58,973 nucleotides of DNA from Halioglobus japonicus (GCA_902705825.1 CACSIL010000034.1:64107-123079), one strand, 5' to 3'. Positions 34,631 through 44,225 are shown, numbered from the stretch's first letter. Translations and numbers: made by a program. Notes: generated by a model not told the origin, from the sequence alone.

Positions 34631-35698
34631 TTATTCGGGTAAAAGTGGCCGCCACCAATCCTCGTTAGCAAGGTACCAATCAAGAGTGCGCTGCAGGCCC
34701 GTTTCAAAACTCTCGTACGGTTTGTACCCCAGCTCATCCATGATCCTGGTGGCATCAATCGCGTAGCGCCAATCGTGTCCGGCGCGATCCTCAACAAACT
34801 TAATCAGATCGCGGGCACTGCGGCCTGAACTACCCGGTGCATCAGGGAAGCGCTCTGCCAACGAACTGTCCTGGGCAAAACGCGCGTCCAACTGGTCACA
34901 CAGCAGGTGCACGATATCCAGATTGTTCCACTCATTATTGCCACCGATGTTATAAGTTTCCCCCACCTGCCCCTTCTCCAGCACCAGCTCGATACCGCGG
35001 CAGTGATCCTCGACATACAACCAGTCGCGAATATTACTGCCATCACCGTAGACCGGCAGAGCTCTGCCGCGCAGGATGTTAGTGAGACACAGTGGGACCA
35101 GCTTTTCCGGAAAATGGTATGGACCGTAGTTGTTGGAACAATTGCTGGTGCTCACCTGCAAACCGTAGGTATGGTGATAGGCTCTCACCAGGTGATCAGA
35201 AGCCGCCTTACTGGCAGAATACGGCGAGTTCGGTTCGTACTTTTGTTGTTCGTGAAATCCCGGCGCATCGACACTTAGAGAACCGTATACCTCGTCAGTG
35301 GACACATGATGAAAGCGATGCGGCTGCGCCTCACCGCCAGACAACCAGACTTCCCGCGCCGCTTTCAGCAGCGTGTGTGTGCCCACGATGTTGGTTTCGA
35401 TAAAGGCATCCGGACCGGTTATCGAACGGTCCACGTGGCTCTCGGCTGCGAAATGCACCACCGTATCAACACTATGCTCACGCAATGCCTGCAACACGCT
35501 GTCGTAATCACAGATGTCGGCATGGATAAAACTGAAATTCTTGTTGTCGCGCAGCGGATCGAGGTTGGCACGGTTGCCCGCATAGGTGAGTGCATCGTAT
35601 GCCACTACCTTGTCCTCGGGGTGATGCTGCATCCAGTAGTGCACAAAGTTGGCACCGATAAAACCGGCCGCGCCGGTAACCAAAAGAGATTTAGGCAT
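34631..35698 (-). CDS. rmlB: dTDP-glucose 4,6-dehydratase
   Basis: The start is the ATG at 35698 (MPKSLLVTGAAGFIGANF), which overlaps the last 8 bases of rmlD; the longer frame reads back through rmlD. The 355-residue protein has the NAD-binding TGAAGFIG, the catalytic S/T-DEVYG region (HHVSTDEVYGS) and PYSASKAASDHLVRAY with the Tyr-Lys pair. It carries out the second step to dTDP-L-rhamnose and also feeds other 6-deoxysugars. It converges with the amidase gene. Confidence 0.96.
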   Translation of the reverse strand: MPKSLLVTGAAGFIGANFVHYWMQHHPEDKVVAYDALTYAGNRANLDPLRDNKNFSFIHADICDYDSVLQALREHSVDTVVHFAAESHVDRSITGPDAFIETNIVGTHTLLKAAREVWLSGGEAQPHRFHHVSTDEVYGSLSVDAPGFHEQQKYEPNSPYSASKAASDHLVRAYHHTYGLQVSTSNCSNNYGPYHFPEKLVPLCLTNILRGRALPVYGDGSNIRDWLYVEDHCRGIELVLEKGQVGETYNIGGNNEWNNLDIVHLLCDQLDARFAQDSSLAERFPDAPGSSGRSARDLIKFVEDRAGHDWRYAIDATRIMDELGYKPYESFETGLQRTLDWYLANEDWWRPLLPE

Positions 35699-36578
35699 CC
35701 GCCAGTTCCTTATAATCCTTGAGCATTTCACGCAATTGCTGGCGCCAGTGGACGCCCTCCACCGCAAAATCACGCCAACTGCTCGTTTTGTCCAAAACAC
35801 TATAGGCCGGGCGCTGTGCTGGCGTGGGATACTCAGCCGCAGCAATCGGTCGAATCTTCACCGGCTTTGACAGCAGGTCGAGTGCCAGAGCCTCTTCGTA
35901 AATTGCCACCGCAAAGTCATACCAACTACATACACCGGCATCACTCCAGTGATAAATACCGTACAGTTGAGGTCTCTCGGCAGCGGCCCACACCGCTTGT
36001 GCCAAGCCGTGTGCCCAGGTTGGCGTGCCCACCTGATCGCTCACAACGCCCAGCTCATCACGCTCGCCCATCAGGCGCAGCATGGTCTTCACGAAATTGC
36101 CGCCAAAACTCGAATACACCCACCCTGTACGCAGGATAAGCGCCTCAGGCATTGCGCGCTGTACAGCCAACTCACCCTCGAGCTTGCTGCGTCCATATTC
36201 TCCCAGTGGCGCAGTTGCCGACTCGGGCAGATAGGGCTGGGAAGCGCTGCCATCAAACACGAAATCTGTAGAGATATGAATAAATCTTGCCGCGTGTGCA
36301 GCACATGCAGCAGCTACCACACCGGGGGCTTCGGCATTACCGCGATGAGCGGCGGCCGCTTCAGACTCCGCTTTGTCTACTGCCGTATAGGCTGCCGCAT
36401 TAACAACCAGTTGGGGCGCAACCTCTGTAAGACATGCGGCAACAGCAGCTGCATCTGCTATATCCAGTTGCGCGCGCGTCATGGCTATGCATTCCACATC
36501 CGCTGCAACGGTACGCTGTAATTCTCGCCCTAGCTGCCCGCCGGCACCTAGTACCAATACTTTCTGCTTCAAACCCAT
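35691..36578 (-). CDS. rmlD: dTDP-4-dehydrorhamnose reductase
   Basis: A 295-residue SDR-like protein with VLVLGAGGQLGREL at the N-terminus, STDFVFDGS, and the catalytic YGRSKLEGE. It makes dTDP-L-rhamnose by NAD(P)H reduction of the 4-keto group. It precedes rmlB with an 8-bp overlap. Together rmlA, B, C and D are all present, so the cell can make dTDP-L-rhamnose for LPS or glycolipids. Confidence 0.96.
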   Translation of the reverse strand: MGLKQKVLVLGAGGQLGRELQRTVAADVECIAMTRAQLDIADAAAVAACLTEVAPQLVVNAAAYTAVDKAESEAAAAHRGNAEAPGVVAAACAAHAARFIHISTDFVFDGSASQPYLPESATAPLGEYGRSKLEGELAVQRAMPEALILRTGWVYSSFGGNFVKTMLRLMGERDELGVVSDQVGTPTWAHGLAQAVWAAAERPQLYGIYHWSDAGVCSWYDFAVAIYEEALALDLLSKPVKIRPIAAAEYPTPAQRPAYSVLDKTSSWRDFAVEGVHWRQQLREMLKDYKELADA

Positions 36579-36812
36579 CCCTCTGTGCTCACACCTTCGG
36601 CATCATGCCCGTATTACCGCCCCGCAAAGCAGTGCCGTACTGGCCGCCATTTTTGTTTGTCTGCCATGATAACCTCAGGCTTCGCCCGTGACCACTGCAC
36701 AGCGACCTGTCGAAACGTAAAAGGGCACCCGCACAAAGCCCGGCGTAGTATAGTGATACTGTAGTTTTTTGCGAGGTACACCGCGATCAGTAAAACTTCC
36801 GACGCTGACACA

Positions 36813-37544
36813 TTGCACCAATGGGCGGTACAGTTGTCAGACGACTATCTGCCGAGCGGGTGGGAGAGGGTAAAGAGCTCCCCATTCACCCGGGTCGCGC
36901 GCAATGCAAAACGACAGCTTTACTACAAGCAGTTCCTCACGCGCAGCCCCGCATTCAAACTCAAGGCGCAGGTCAGGGGCAGTCGCGCCACACGCGCTCG
37001 CCTTAACGCGCAGGCACTGTTACTGGCAGGCATCGATGCACCCCACAGCGTGCTCTGGGGAAAACTCCCAGGCGGCGGCGAATATCTTTTTACGGTAGAG
37101 GTGCCGGGGGAAAGTATTGGTCAGTGGTTACGCGAGACCACAGCTGGTCACGACGCAGATACGCTGCGCTTGCGACGACAACTACTGTCCGAGCTGGGTA
37201 CGTTTATTGGCAGAGTACACGCCACTGGCTTTATTCATGGCGATTTAGCGCCGGACAATATACTGGCCGCCAAGCTACAGGATAAATTCCGCTTCACCCT
37301 GATGAACAATGAACGCAACAGCCGGAGGACCCCAATACCGGGAAGGCTGTTGTTGCGTAACCTGATACAGCTGAACATGCTGTCGCTTGACGAGGCTGGC
37401 CGCACAGACCGCATGCGATTCTTTCGCGCGTGGCGGCGGCAGATGCGCGAGCTGTCTCCAGTGGAAGCCAAAATTCTCGCGGTGGAATCCTATCGACGGG
37501 CACTGCGGCGCTTGCCTGTACAGGCTGATACCGCGATTAACTAG
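36813..37544 (+). CDS. LPS-kinase-like protein with altered metal motif
   Basis: A 243-residue protein kinase-fold protein of the InaA/WaaP type. The ATP-anchoring Lys is in LYYKQF (K39) and the catalytic loop is IHGDLAPDNIL (D144, N149). Where related kinases have an LLDNERT-like motif, it has LMNNERN, so the metal-binding Asp appears to be Asn165. The only standard start in frame is the TTG at 36813. However, GAGG at 36773 is well placed for an ATC at 36786, which would add nine residues (MSKTSDADT...). A TATAGT -10 box lies at 36749. It may phosphorylate LPS core sugars, or be an inactive partner of the convergent kinase-like protein. Confidence 0.78.
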   Translation: MHQWAVQLSDDYLPSGWERVKSSPFTRVARNAKRQLYYKQFLTRSPAFKLKAQVRGSRATRARLNAQALLLAGIDAPHSVLWGKLPGGGEYLFTVEVPGESIGQWLRETTAGHDADTLRLRRQLLSELGTFIGRVHATGFIHGDLAPDNILAAKLQDKFRFTLMNNERNSRRTPIPGRLLLRNLIQLNMLSLDEAGRTDRMRFFRAWRRQMRELSPVEAKILAVESYRRALRRLPVQADTAIN

Positions 37545-37548
37545 CTGA

Positions 37549-38328
37549 TCACACCAGTCGCTGGCCGTACCCGTCAGACATATGCTGGCCGCGGATTCGG
37601 TAGAGAGGTCGGATCATGCGTTCGACGATCTCGCGCCTGGTGCCTGGCACGCCGTCCATATACGTGCCCAGAAATTGTTCGAACAGCTTCAAGCCGATAC
37701 CAAGCTCTTCCGCATTAGCCGTAAAACGTGCCAGATCTCGTGCCTGCGGAACCCCGCCGACGCGACATTTACGGGTGTCATTGAAATCGGTCAGATAGAC
37801 GCGTTGCCCATTCCAGAACAGATTGACCCAGCGGCAATCGCCATACATGTAGCCAGCTGAGTGTAACGCTGCAAGCGTTTCTCCGGCAGAGCGCATCACT
37901 GCGTCGAAACCGTCTTCGCTGTTGCGCTGGCGCCAAAGTTCATCGAGGTTGCCGCCTTCAGAGAAACCCTCAGACACCAGAAGGGTGCCCTGCGATACCG
38001 CCAGGTAGGCCAACTGGTCCGGCAGGGCAAGGCCTTTCTCGCGCAGCGAAATTGCGCGGCGATAGTTTCGCAATGACTGCGACCGACCAAAGTAGTACTG
38101 CAATCGACGTTTGAACGAACTAAAGCGATAGAGCTTGAGATATGCGAGCTCATCTTCAACTCGCAATAATCCAGACAGGCTGTCGACTGTACTATTGAGA
38201 ATTGTTGTGTGCTCTTCCATCCATTCGGCGGCACCCTCCGGGTACTCGGTCAACTGCTCCTTCAGACGCTCGGCCCAGACATCACCGCGCTTTATCGTTA
38301 CTTTACCCGCCATGATTGAATCTACCAT
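37549..38328 (-). CDS. LPS-kinase-like protein
   Basis: A 259-residue kinase-fold protein related to the small kinases found in the Pseudomonas LPS-core locus next to ilvE and glnE. The Lys is in YLKLY (K65), the catalytic loop is YGDCRWVNLFW (D164, N169), and the metal-binding motif is LTDFND (D181), so the core catalytic residues are kept even though the usual His of HGD is Tyr. Start is uncertain between Met 1 and Met 6. It converges with the other kinase-like gene with four bases between the stops. The likely role is phosphorylation of inner-core LPS. Confidence 0.8.
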   Translation of the reverse strand: MVDSIMAGKVTIKRGDVWAERLKEQLTEYPEGAAEWMEEHTTILNSTVDSLSGLLRVEDELAYLKLYRFSSFKRRLQYYFGRSQSLRNYRRAISLREKGLALPDQLAYLAVSQGTLLVSEGFSEGGNLDELWRQRNSEDGFDAVMRSAGETLAALHSAGYMYGDCRWVNLFWNGQRVYLTDFNDTRKCRVGGVPQARDLARFTANAEELGIGLKLFEQFLGTYMDGVPGTRREIVERMIRPLYRIRGQHMSDGYGQRLV

Positions 38329-38396
38329 TTTTGCAAATAGGGAGGGATGCCATCATGCTGATTAATATACCGCGTCCTCGCCGGATACAAAACCTG

Positions 38397-39323
38397 TCAG
38401 GCCACGGGCTCCAGCCACTCGCTATTTTGCTCGCGGTTGCCGCGCACCGAATCAAAGTACATCGTCTGCAGTTTTTCTGTCAGCGGGCCGCGACTGCCAC
38501 TGCCTATGACACGCCCATCCAGCATGCGAATAGGCACAACCTCGGCAGCAGTCCCGGTAAAGAAGGCTTCATCGGCCACATAAACTTCATCTCGCGTGAT
38601 GCGCTTTTCCCGGACCTGATAACCCAGCTCTTCCGCCAGTACAAAGATCGCGTCGCGCGTAATACCCTCGAGGCAGGAGGTCAGTTCAGGCGTATAAATT
38701 TTGTTGTCTCGCACGATGAAAACATTCTCACCACTGCCTTCTGCGACATAGCCCTCGTTATCCAGTAGCAACGCCTCTTCGGCACCGCTCTCAACGGCTT
38801 CACGTAGGGCCAGCAACGAGTTGATATAGTTGCCGTTCGCTTTTGCCTTACACATGGAGATGTTTACATGGTGGCGAGTGTAGGAGGATGTGCGCACCTT
38901 GATACCGCGATCGCGAGCTTCGGGGTCCATATAGGAGGGCCACTCCCATGCAGCTACCATGACGTGAGTACGTAAGTTATCCGCTCGCAGCCCCATACCC
39001 TCAGAGCCATAAAAACACATCGGGCGCAGATACCCTTCCTCCAGACCATTCAGTCGCACTACATCTTTCTGCGCCTGGTTCAGGGTGTCTTTATCAAACG
39101 GTATAGACATACCAAGAATATGGGCAGAGCGGAACAGGCGGTCAGTGTGCTCCTGCAGACGGAATATACAGGTGCCCTTGTCAGTTGTTTTGTAAGCGCG
39201 CACACCTTCAAATACACCCAGACCATAGTGAAACGTGTGAGTCAGCACATGCACCTTGGCTTCGCGCCAGGGAACCATCTCTCCGTCCATCCAGATTAGA
39301 CCATCGCGATCGGCCAGACTCAT
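38397..39323 (-). CDS. ilvE: branched-chain amino acid aminotransferase
   Basis: I start at the ATG at 39323 (MSLADRDGLIWMDG), with AGGAG 7 bases upstream; an upstream in-frame ATG would overlap glnE. The 308-residue fold-type IV PLP enzyme has the Lys site in the YTRHHVNISMCKAKANGNYINSLLA region and the conserved LTSCLEGITRDAI segment. It makes and breaks down Leu, Ile and Val. It lies 14 bp after glnE, matching the glnE-ilvE order of Pseudomonas. Confidence 0.95.
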   Translation of the reverse strand: MSLADRDGLIWMDGEMVPWREAKVHVLTHTFHYGLGVFEGVRAYKTTDKGTCIFRLQEHTDRLFRSAHILGMSIPFDKDTLNQAQKDVVRLNGLEEGYLRPMCFYGSEGMGLRADNLRTHVMVAAWEWPSYMDPEARDRGIKVRTSSYTRHHVNISMCKAKANGNYINSLLALREAVESGAEEALLLDNEGYVAEGSGENVFIVRDNKIYTPELTSCLEGITRDAIFVLAEELGYQVREKRITRDEVYVADEAFFTGTAAEVVPIRMLDGRVIGSGSRGPLTEKLQTMYFDSVRGNREQNSEWLEPVA

Positions 39324-39337
39324 CACATTACTCCTGT

Positions 39338-42235
39338 TCATTCTTCTGTAGTGTCATTGATCAAATAAGGCGCAAATAGCTGCTGCCACTTACTGCTGAC
39401 TGCCGTTCGCGCTTCCACAAAGCTACCTTGGGGCACAGTACCCGGTTGCTGCTGCAGGGATAGTTGGTGGGCAGCGGAACGATAGCCTAGATAAGCTTGT
39501 ATCAGCGCATCACACTCCTGCCGCTCGAACAAACCTTCACGGCCCAGAGCTTCGATAATACGGACATTATCGGACCAACGCGCCAGCTCGGGCACGCGAT
39601 GCGACCACGCCAAGACCGCGTATTGCACCATAAATTCTATATCTACGATACCTCCCGACCCCTGTTTTAGGTTAAATTCCCCATCTTCCGTGTTCTCTTT
39701 CGGTAGTAAGTGCTCACGCATCTTCGCGCGCATGGCGAGCACCTCGCGTGCCAGTGCGGCCTCGTCCCGCGGCTGACGCAAAACGTCTTCCCGCAGCGCC
39801 ATGACGGCGGCGGCCACTGCCGGATCACCGGCGACGAAACGGGCCCGCACCAGCGCCTGATGCTCCCAGGTCCAGGCGGAGTCCAATTGATAGCTGCGAA
39901 ACGCCGATACTGTGCTCACCAGCATGCCGGATTGTCCCGACGGGCGCAGGCGCATATCCACCTCGTACAACTGGCCCATGGTCATACGCGTCTCCAGAAT
40001 ATGGATCATCCGCTGACCCAGACGTGTGTAGAACACCGCGTTGTCTATGCTGTGCTCACCGTCAGTGACGCCACCTTTTTTCGCGTCGTAGATAAAAACC
40101 AGGTCCAGATCCGAGCCATAGCCAAGCTCAATCCCACCGAGTTTGCCATAGCCAAATACCGCAAAACCCTCGCCATTGCCCTCGCGTGCAGGCTGTCCGT
40201 ATTTGCCACTCAGGTCGGCCCAGGCGACACTCAGCACCTTCTCCAGTATGACCTCGGCTATCCATGTAAGCTTGTCGCTAACCTGCATCACCGGCAGCCG
40301 ACCGACCAACTCACTGGCCGCCACTCGCAGCACTTGAGAGGCCTTGAAATAGCGCAGTGCATCCATCTGCGCTTCCAGGTCATTCTCTGCCAGACGGGCC
40401 ACCTGCTGGCGTAGATCATCGCGCAGCAGCTCCTTGTCCGGCGCGGTGTAAAGGCTGGCGCGATCCAGCAATTCATCCAGCAGCACCGGGTTGCGCGTGA
40501 GCTGATCCGATATCCAAGGGCTGGCCGCACACAGGGCTACCAGTTCGGCCAGCGCCGGCGGGTTTTCCATTAATAACACCAGATACACACTGCGCCGGAT
40601 GACAGCCGTCACCAGAGGAAGCACCCGCTGCACGGCGAGATCCGGGTCGGATAGCTCGGCGCAGGCGCGCAGCAACAGCGGCATAAACTGCTGCAGGCGC
40701 TCGCGGCCCTGCGCTTGCTGGGCCAGCACACGCGGGCTCTGCTGCAGGGCCTCCAGCGCCTCCAGTGTCTCGCCCGCACGCTGAAAACCGAAGGCTGCGA
40801 GCGACTCTGCGCACAAGCCTTCCCCCCACAGGGACTCCTCTTCCTCGACACTCACGGGGTCTGCGTCTTCCGGGTCGGCGATCAAATCCTTGAAATGCCC
40901 GGCGACCACCGCGCGCTTTGCCTCCAGTGCGGACCGGTAGCTGTCCCAGTTGCTATACCCCATCACGTGGGCCATCGCGGCCTGTGCAAGGTCCGCCTGT
41001 GGCAACTCCTGGCTTTGCTTATCCTGATAGCCCTGAATGGCGTGCTCGCTGTCGCGCAAAAACAGATAGGCCGCACGCAGTTCTGTGACCGCCTCCGCAG
41101 GCAGACAACCCTGAGTCACGCACTCATCAAGTATCGACAGCAACTCACGCTGTTGCAGCCCCAGGTCACGACCACCGCGAATCAACTGAAAACACTGGGC
41201 GATAAATTCCACTTCACGAATGCCGCCGCTGCCCAATTTGACATTGTCCTGCAGACCTTTGCGACGCACTTCCGTGTTGATCATCTGCTTCATGCTGCGC
41301 AAGCTGTCTATCACGCCGAAATCGATGTAGCGGCGGTAGACAAAGGGCTTCAACATTGCCATCAGCTCCCGCGCACACGCCGGGTCGCCGGTGACGGGTC
41401 GCGCCTTGATCAGGGCGTAGCGCTCCCAATCGCGGCCCTGTTCCTGGTAATAGCCCTCCAGTGCTGCAAAATTGTGTGCCAGCGCGCCGCTCTCACCATA
41501 CGGGCGCAAACGCATATCCACGCGAAACACGAACCCATCTACAGTAAGTTGATCCAGTGCATTGATGAGGGCGCGACCAACGCGGGTGAAGTACTCCTCA
41601 TTGCTGATTGAGTGTGCTTTCGAATCGGTCGCACCGGCCTCGGGGTAGGTGAATATCAGGTCGATATCAGAGGATATGTTCAGCTCGCGTGCGCCCAACT
41701 TACCCATGGCCAGCACAATCAGCTGTTGCGGGTCACCGCTGTGTTTACCGCGGGGCACACCGAACCGACGCTGTTGCTCAGCGTCACAATGCGCCAGCGC
41801 TTGTGCGATAGCGGCCTCAGCCAGCAGTGAAGTATCGCGCACCGTTTCCAGCGTGTCGGCCAGACGACAGAAATCGCGCCAGACGATCCGCAGCATATGC
41901 CGCATGCGAAAATGACGCAGCACCGGAGCGAGTTCAACAGCCTCGCCCGACAGCAGCTGTTGCAGCTCACTGTTATAGCTATCCTCGGCCAAAGACTTCT
42001 GCAACAGGCCACTCGAGGCCAGATCCAGCAGCAGCTGCGGCTGCCGCCTAAGCAACTCTGCAACAAAGGGACTGCAGGCGAGTACACGGGGAAGCTGCGT
42101 GGCTTCAGGTCCCTGCTGTAACCGCTCGACCAGTTGCGCCGCCAACGCCTCATCGGCACTTTCCAGTAAATACCCCCAGGCACGCTCGGCCTCAGCGGCC
42201 AGTATTACTGGCAACTCTGAGGTATTGAGCGTCAT
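39338..42235 (-). CDS. glnE: bifunctional glutamine synthetase adenylyltransferase/deadenylase
   Basis: A 965-residue protein with two nucleotidyltransferase halves. The N-terminal deadenylylase site is ISSDIDLIF (DxD at 190-192) and the C-terminal adenylylase site is GYGSDLDLVFIYD near 710. It adds or removes AMP on glutamine synthetase under control of PII proteins. Length is typical. It precedes ilvE with 14 bp between them. Confidence 0.96.
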   Translation of the reverse strand: MTLNTSELPVILAAEAERAWGYLLESADEALAAQLVERLQQGPEATQLPRVLACSPFVAELLRRQPQLLLDLASSGLLQKSLAEDSYNSELQQLLSGEAVELAPVLRHFRMRHMLRIVWRDFCRLADTLETVRDTSLLAEAAIAQALAHCDAEQQRRFGVPRGKHSGDPQQLIVLAMGKLGARELNISSDIDLIFTYPEAGATDSKAHSISNEEYFTRVGRALINALDQLTVDGFVFRVDMRLRPYGESGALAHNFAALEGYYQEQGRDWERYALIKARPVTGDPACARELMAMLKPFVYRRYIDFGVIDSLRSMKQMINTEVRRKGLQDNVKLGSGGIREVEFIAQCFQLIRGGRDLGLQQRELLSILDECVTQGCLPAEAVTELRAAYLFLRDSEHAIQGYQDKQSQELPQADLAQAAMAHVMGYSNWDSYRSALEAKRAVVAGHFKDLIADPEDADPVSVEEEESLWGEGLCAESLAAFGFQRAGETLEALEALQQSPRVLAQQAQGRERLQQFMPLLLRACAELSDPDLAVQRVLPLVTAVIRRSVYLVLLMENPPALAELVALCAASPWISDQLTRNPVLLDELLDRASLYTAPDKELLRDDLRQQVARLAENDLEAQMDALRYFKASQVLRVAASELVGRLPVMQVSDKLTWIAEVILEKVLSVAWADLSGKYGQPAREGNGEGFAVFGYGKLGGIELGYGSDLDLVFIYDAKKGGVTDGEHSIDNAVFYTRLGQRMIHILETRMTMGQLYEVDMRLRPSGQSGMLVSTVSAFRSYQLDSAWTWEHQALVRARFVAGDPAVAAAVMALREDVLRQPRDEAALAREVLAMRAKMREHLLPKENTEDGEFNLKQGSGGIVDIEFMVQYAVLAWSHRVPELARWSDNVRIIEALGREGLFERQECDALIQAYLGYRSAAHQLSLQQQPGTVPQGSFVEARTAVSSKWQQLFAPYLINDTTEE

Positions 42236-42262
42236 CGGGGGCCGCTCAGTGGAAATGCGCTG

Positions 42263-44038
42263 TCAGGCATCGATCATAGGAGCCACGCGCATGACTTCCT
42301 CAATTGTCGTCTCACCGCGCGCGATGCGCGCCGCGCCGCTGAGCCGCAAGGTCTTCATGCCCTGACCCATCGCAATTTCACGAATCTTGCTGGTATTGAG
42401 CTGCCCGCGTATCTGCGCCTGCACCTCGCGGCTATTGACCAGCACCTCGTAGATACCCTGGCGGCCCGAATAACCGGTTTCGCGGCACTGGATACAACCG
42501 ACCGGGCGCGCTATCTGCGCCGGCGGCTCCATATCCCAGGGCTGTGTAAGCTGCTGCCAGGCATCGAGGTCCAGCTCACCGTAGTCCTTGCAGTGCGGGC
42601 AGAGTATTCGGACCAGACGCTGCGACATGATCCCACGCACTGTGGCCCGGATGAGATAGGGTGGCGCACCCAGTTCCATCAGCCGCGAGATAGAGCTGGG
42701 GGAGTCGTTGGTGTGCAACGTTGAGAGCACCAGGTGCCCCGTTAACGCCGCCTGAATGGCCATATTGGCGGTTTCCAGATCCCTGATCTCGCCCACCATG
42801 ATGATGTCCGGATCCTGCCTCATCAAGGCGCGCACACCAGTGGAGAAATTCAGATCAATCGCGTTGTTCACCTGCATCTGGTTAAATGCGCCCTCCACCA
42901 TCTCTATCGGATCCTCGATGGTGCAGACGTTCACCTCGGGCGTCGCCAACTGGCGCAGTGTGGAATACAGGGTTGTGGTTTTTCCGGACCCGGTGGGACC
43001 GGTTACCAACACAATACCGTGGCCGCTGGACGTCATATCGTGCCAGTGCTGCAAGTCGGCATCCGCCAAACCCAGCTGTTCAAAACTGCGCTGCAGAACA
43101 TCCGGGTCGAAAATACGCATCACCAGCTTTTCACCGAATGCGGTGGGCAGGGTTGCCAGTCGCAGTTCCACCTCATTGCCGCTGGGGGTGCGGGTTTTCA
43201 GCCGCCCGTCCTGTGGCCTGCGCTTCTCAGCAACGTCCATACGGCCGAGAATTTTTACCCGGCTGCTCACCGCCGCGCATACGTGCGCGGGTAACTCGTA
43301 GACCGTGTGCAGCACGCCGTCGATGCGAAAGCGCACGCTGCCGACATCGCGACGGGGTTCAATATGGATATCACTGGCGCGCTGCTCGAACGCATACTGC
43401 AGCAGCCAGTCGACAATTTTTACAATGTGCTGGTCATTGGCATCCAGCTCGTTCATGGTGCCCAGTTCCAGCATCTGCTCCAGATTGCCGACACCGGCGG
43501 GGGCATTTGGCCGCTCGTTGACACCTGCGCCGCGCACAGAGCTTGCCATGCTGTAGAACTCACCCGTGTGCCGGGTGATCTCTCGTGGATCCGTTAATAC
43601 GCGCCGAATCGGCTTGCGTAACACGTGCTCCAGGTTGCTCTCCCAGGCGCGCACATAGGGCTCGGCAGTCGCAATGACGACCTCGTTCTCGTGTACCTCG
43701 ACAGCCAGTATGCGATGGCGCTCAGCAAAGGCCCTGGACATCACGTCGGCCACCGCGGTGACGTTGATTTTCAGCGGATCGATGCGAAACACGTCCTGAC
43801 CAACCCGGTTGCCCAACCAGACCAGCAACCTCTCCATCGTCAGCAATTTTCCCGGCGCGGAGGCGTCGTCCAGCTTCTGCTCCGCGAGGAATACCAGCGG
43901 GTGTACCTTCAGCTTGGTAGCCAGCCCAATGCGGATTAAATCCTGGTCCGTCAGCAGCCCATCCGCGTTCAAGTCCTGAGCTACGGTGGACAAACTGAGA
44001 CGATGTTCCAATAACTGTTCGCTAAACTTGCTTGTCAT
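42263..44038 (-). CDS. GspE/PulE family secretion or pilus ATPase
   Basis: A 591-residue type II/IV secretion ATPase. It has an N-terminal MshEN-like domain (residues about 1-160), the Walker A GPTGSGKT (347-354), an Asp/Walker B region DPDIIMVGEIRDLETANMA near 410, and a four-cysteine zinc motif (CPHC near 490, CIQC near 525). Such enzymes drive pilus extension or type II secretion. No other gsp, pil or msh gene is in the window, so the partner system must be elsewhere. The gene is the first of a leftward set and faces the phosphate genes. Confidence 0.92.
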   Translation of the reverse strand: MTSKFSEQLLEHRLSLSTVAQDLNADGLLTDQDLIRIGLATKLKVHPLVFLAEQKLDDASAPGKLLTMERLLVWLGNRVGQDVFRIDPLKINVTAVADVMSRAFAERHRILAVEVHENEVVIATAEPYVRAWESNLEHVLRKPIRRVLTDPREITRHTGEFYSMASSVRGAGVNERPNAPAGVGNLEQMLELGTMNELDANDQHIVKIVDWLLQYAFEQRASDIHIEPRRDVGSVRFRIDGVLHTVYELPAHVCAAVSSRVKILGRMDVAEKRRPQDGRLKTRTPSGNEVELRLATLPTAFGEKLVMRIFDPDVLQRSFEQLGLADADLQHWHDMTSSGHGIVLVTGPTGSGKTTTLYSTLRQLATPEVNVCTIEDPIEMVEGAFNQMQVNNAIDLNFSTGVRALMRQDPDIIMVGEIRDLETANMAIQAALTGHLVLSTLHTNDSPSSISRLMELGAPPYLIRATVRGIMSQRLVRILCPHCKDYGELDLDAWQQLTQPWDMEPPAQIARPVGCIQCRETGYSGRQGIYEVLVNSREVQAQIRGQLNTSKIREIAMGQGMKTLRLSGAARIARGETTIEEVMRVAPMIDA

Positions 44039-44136
44039 GTTCTCTTCAGTCTAGATTCACAATATGTAATTTCAGGTCAAGCATGCTAACACACAGCGCT
44101 TGCAGCCGAGGGCAATATCCCACACCGCTGGGCAGC

Positions 44137-44159
44137 AAAAAAGGCCACTACAAGTGGTC
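44137..44159 (-). terminator. intrinsic terminator upstream of the GspE gene
   Basis: On the minus strand, GACCACT-TGT-AGTGGCC forms a 7-bp stem (one G-T pair) with a 3-nt loop and is followed directly by TTTTTT (44142-44137). This is a textbook intrinsic terminator, yet no minus-strand gene lies above it; the next gene above runs the other way. On the plus strand the same hairpin is followed by GTTTATT and could act weakly. Confidence 0.65.
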
Positions 44160-44225
44160 GTTTATTGTGACAGCTCCTCGTTTAAACCCTACACTAGCGC
44201 CACGCAATCTAAGGGAGGTTGAGTA

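Noticed and set aside
40715..41611. 298-residue open frame on the plus strand
   Set aside because: It is antisense to glnE and its translation shows no family pattern.
42886..43521. 211-residue plus-strand frame opposite the GspE-like gene
   Set aside because: Arg/Ser/Pro-rich shadow of the ATPase gene with no domain.
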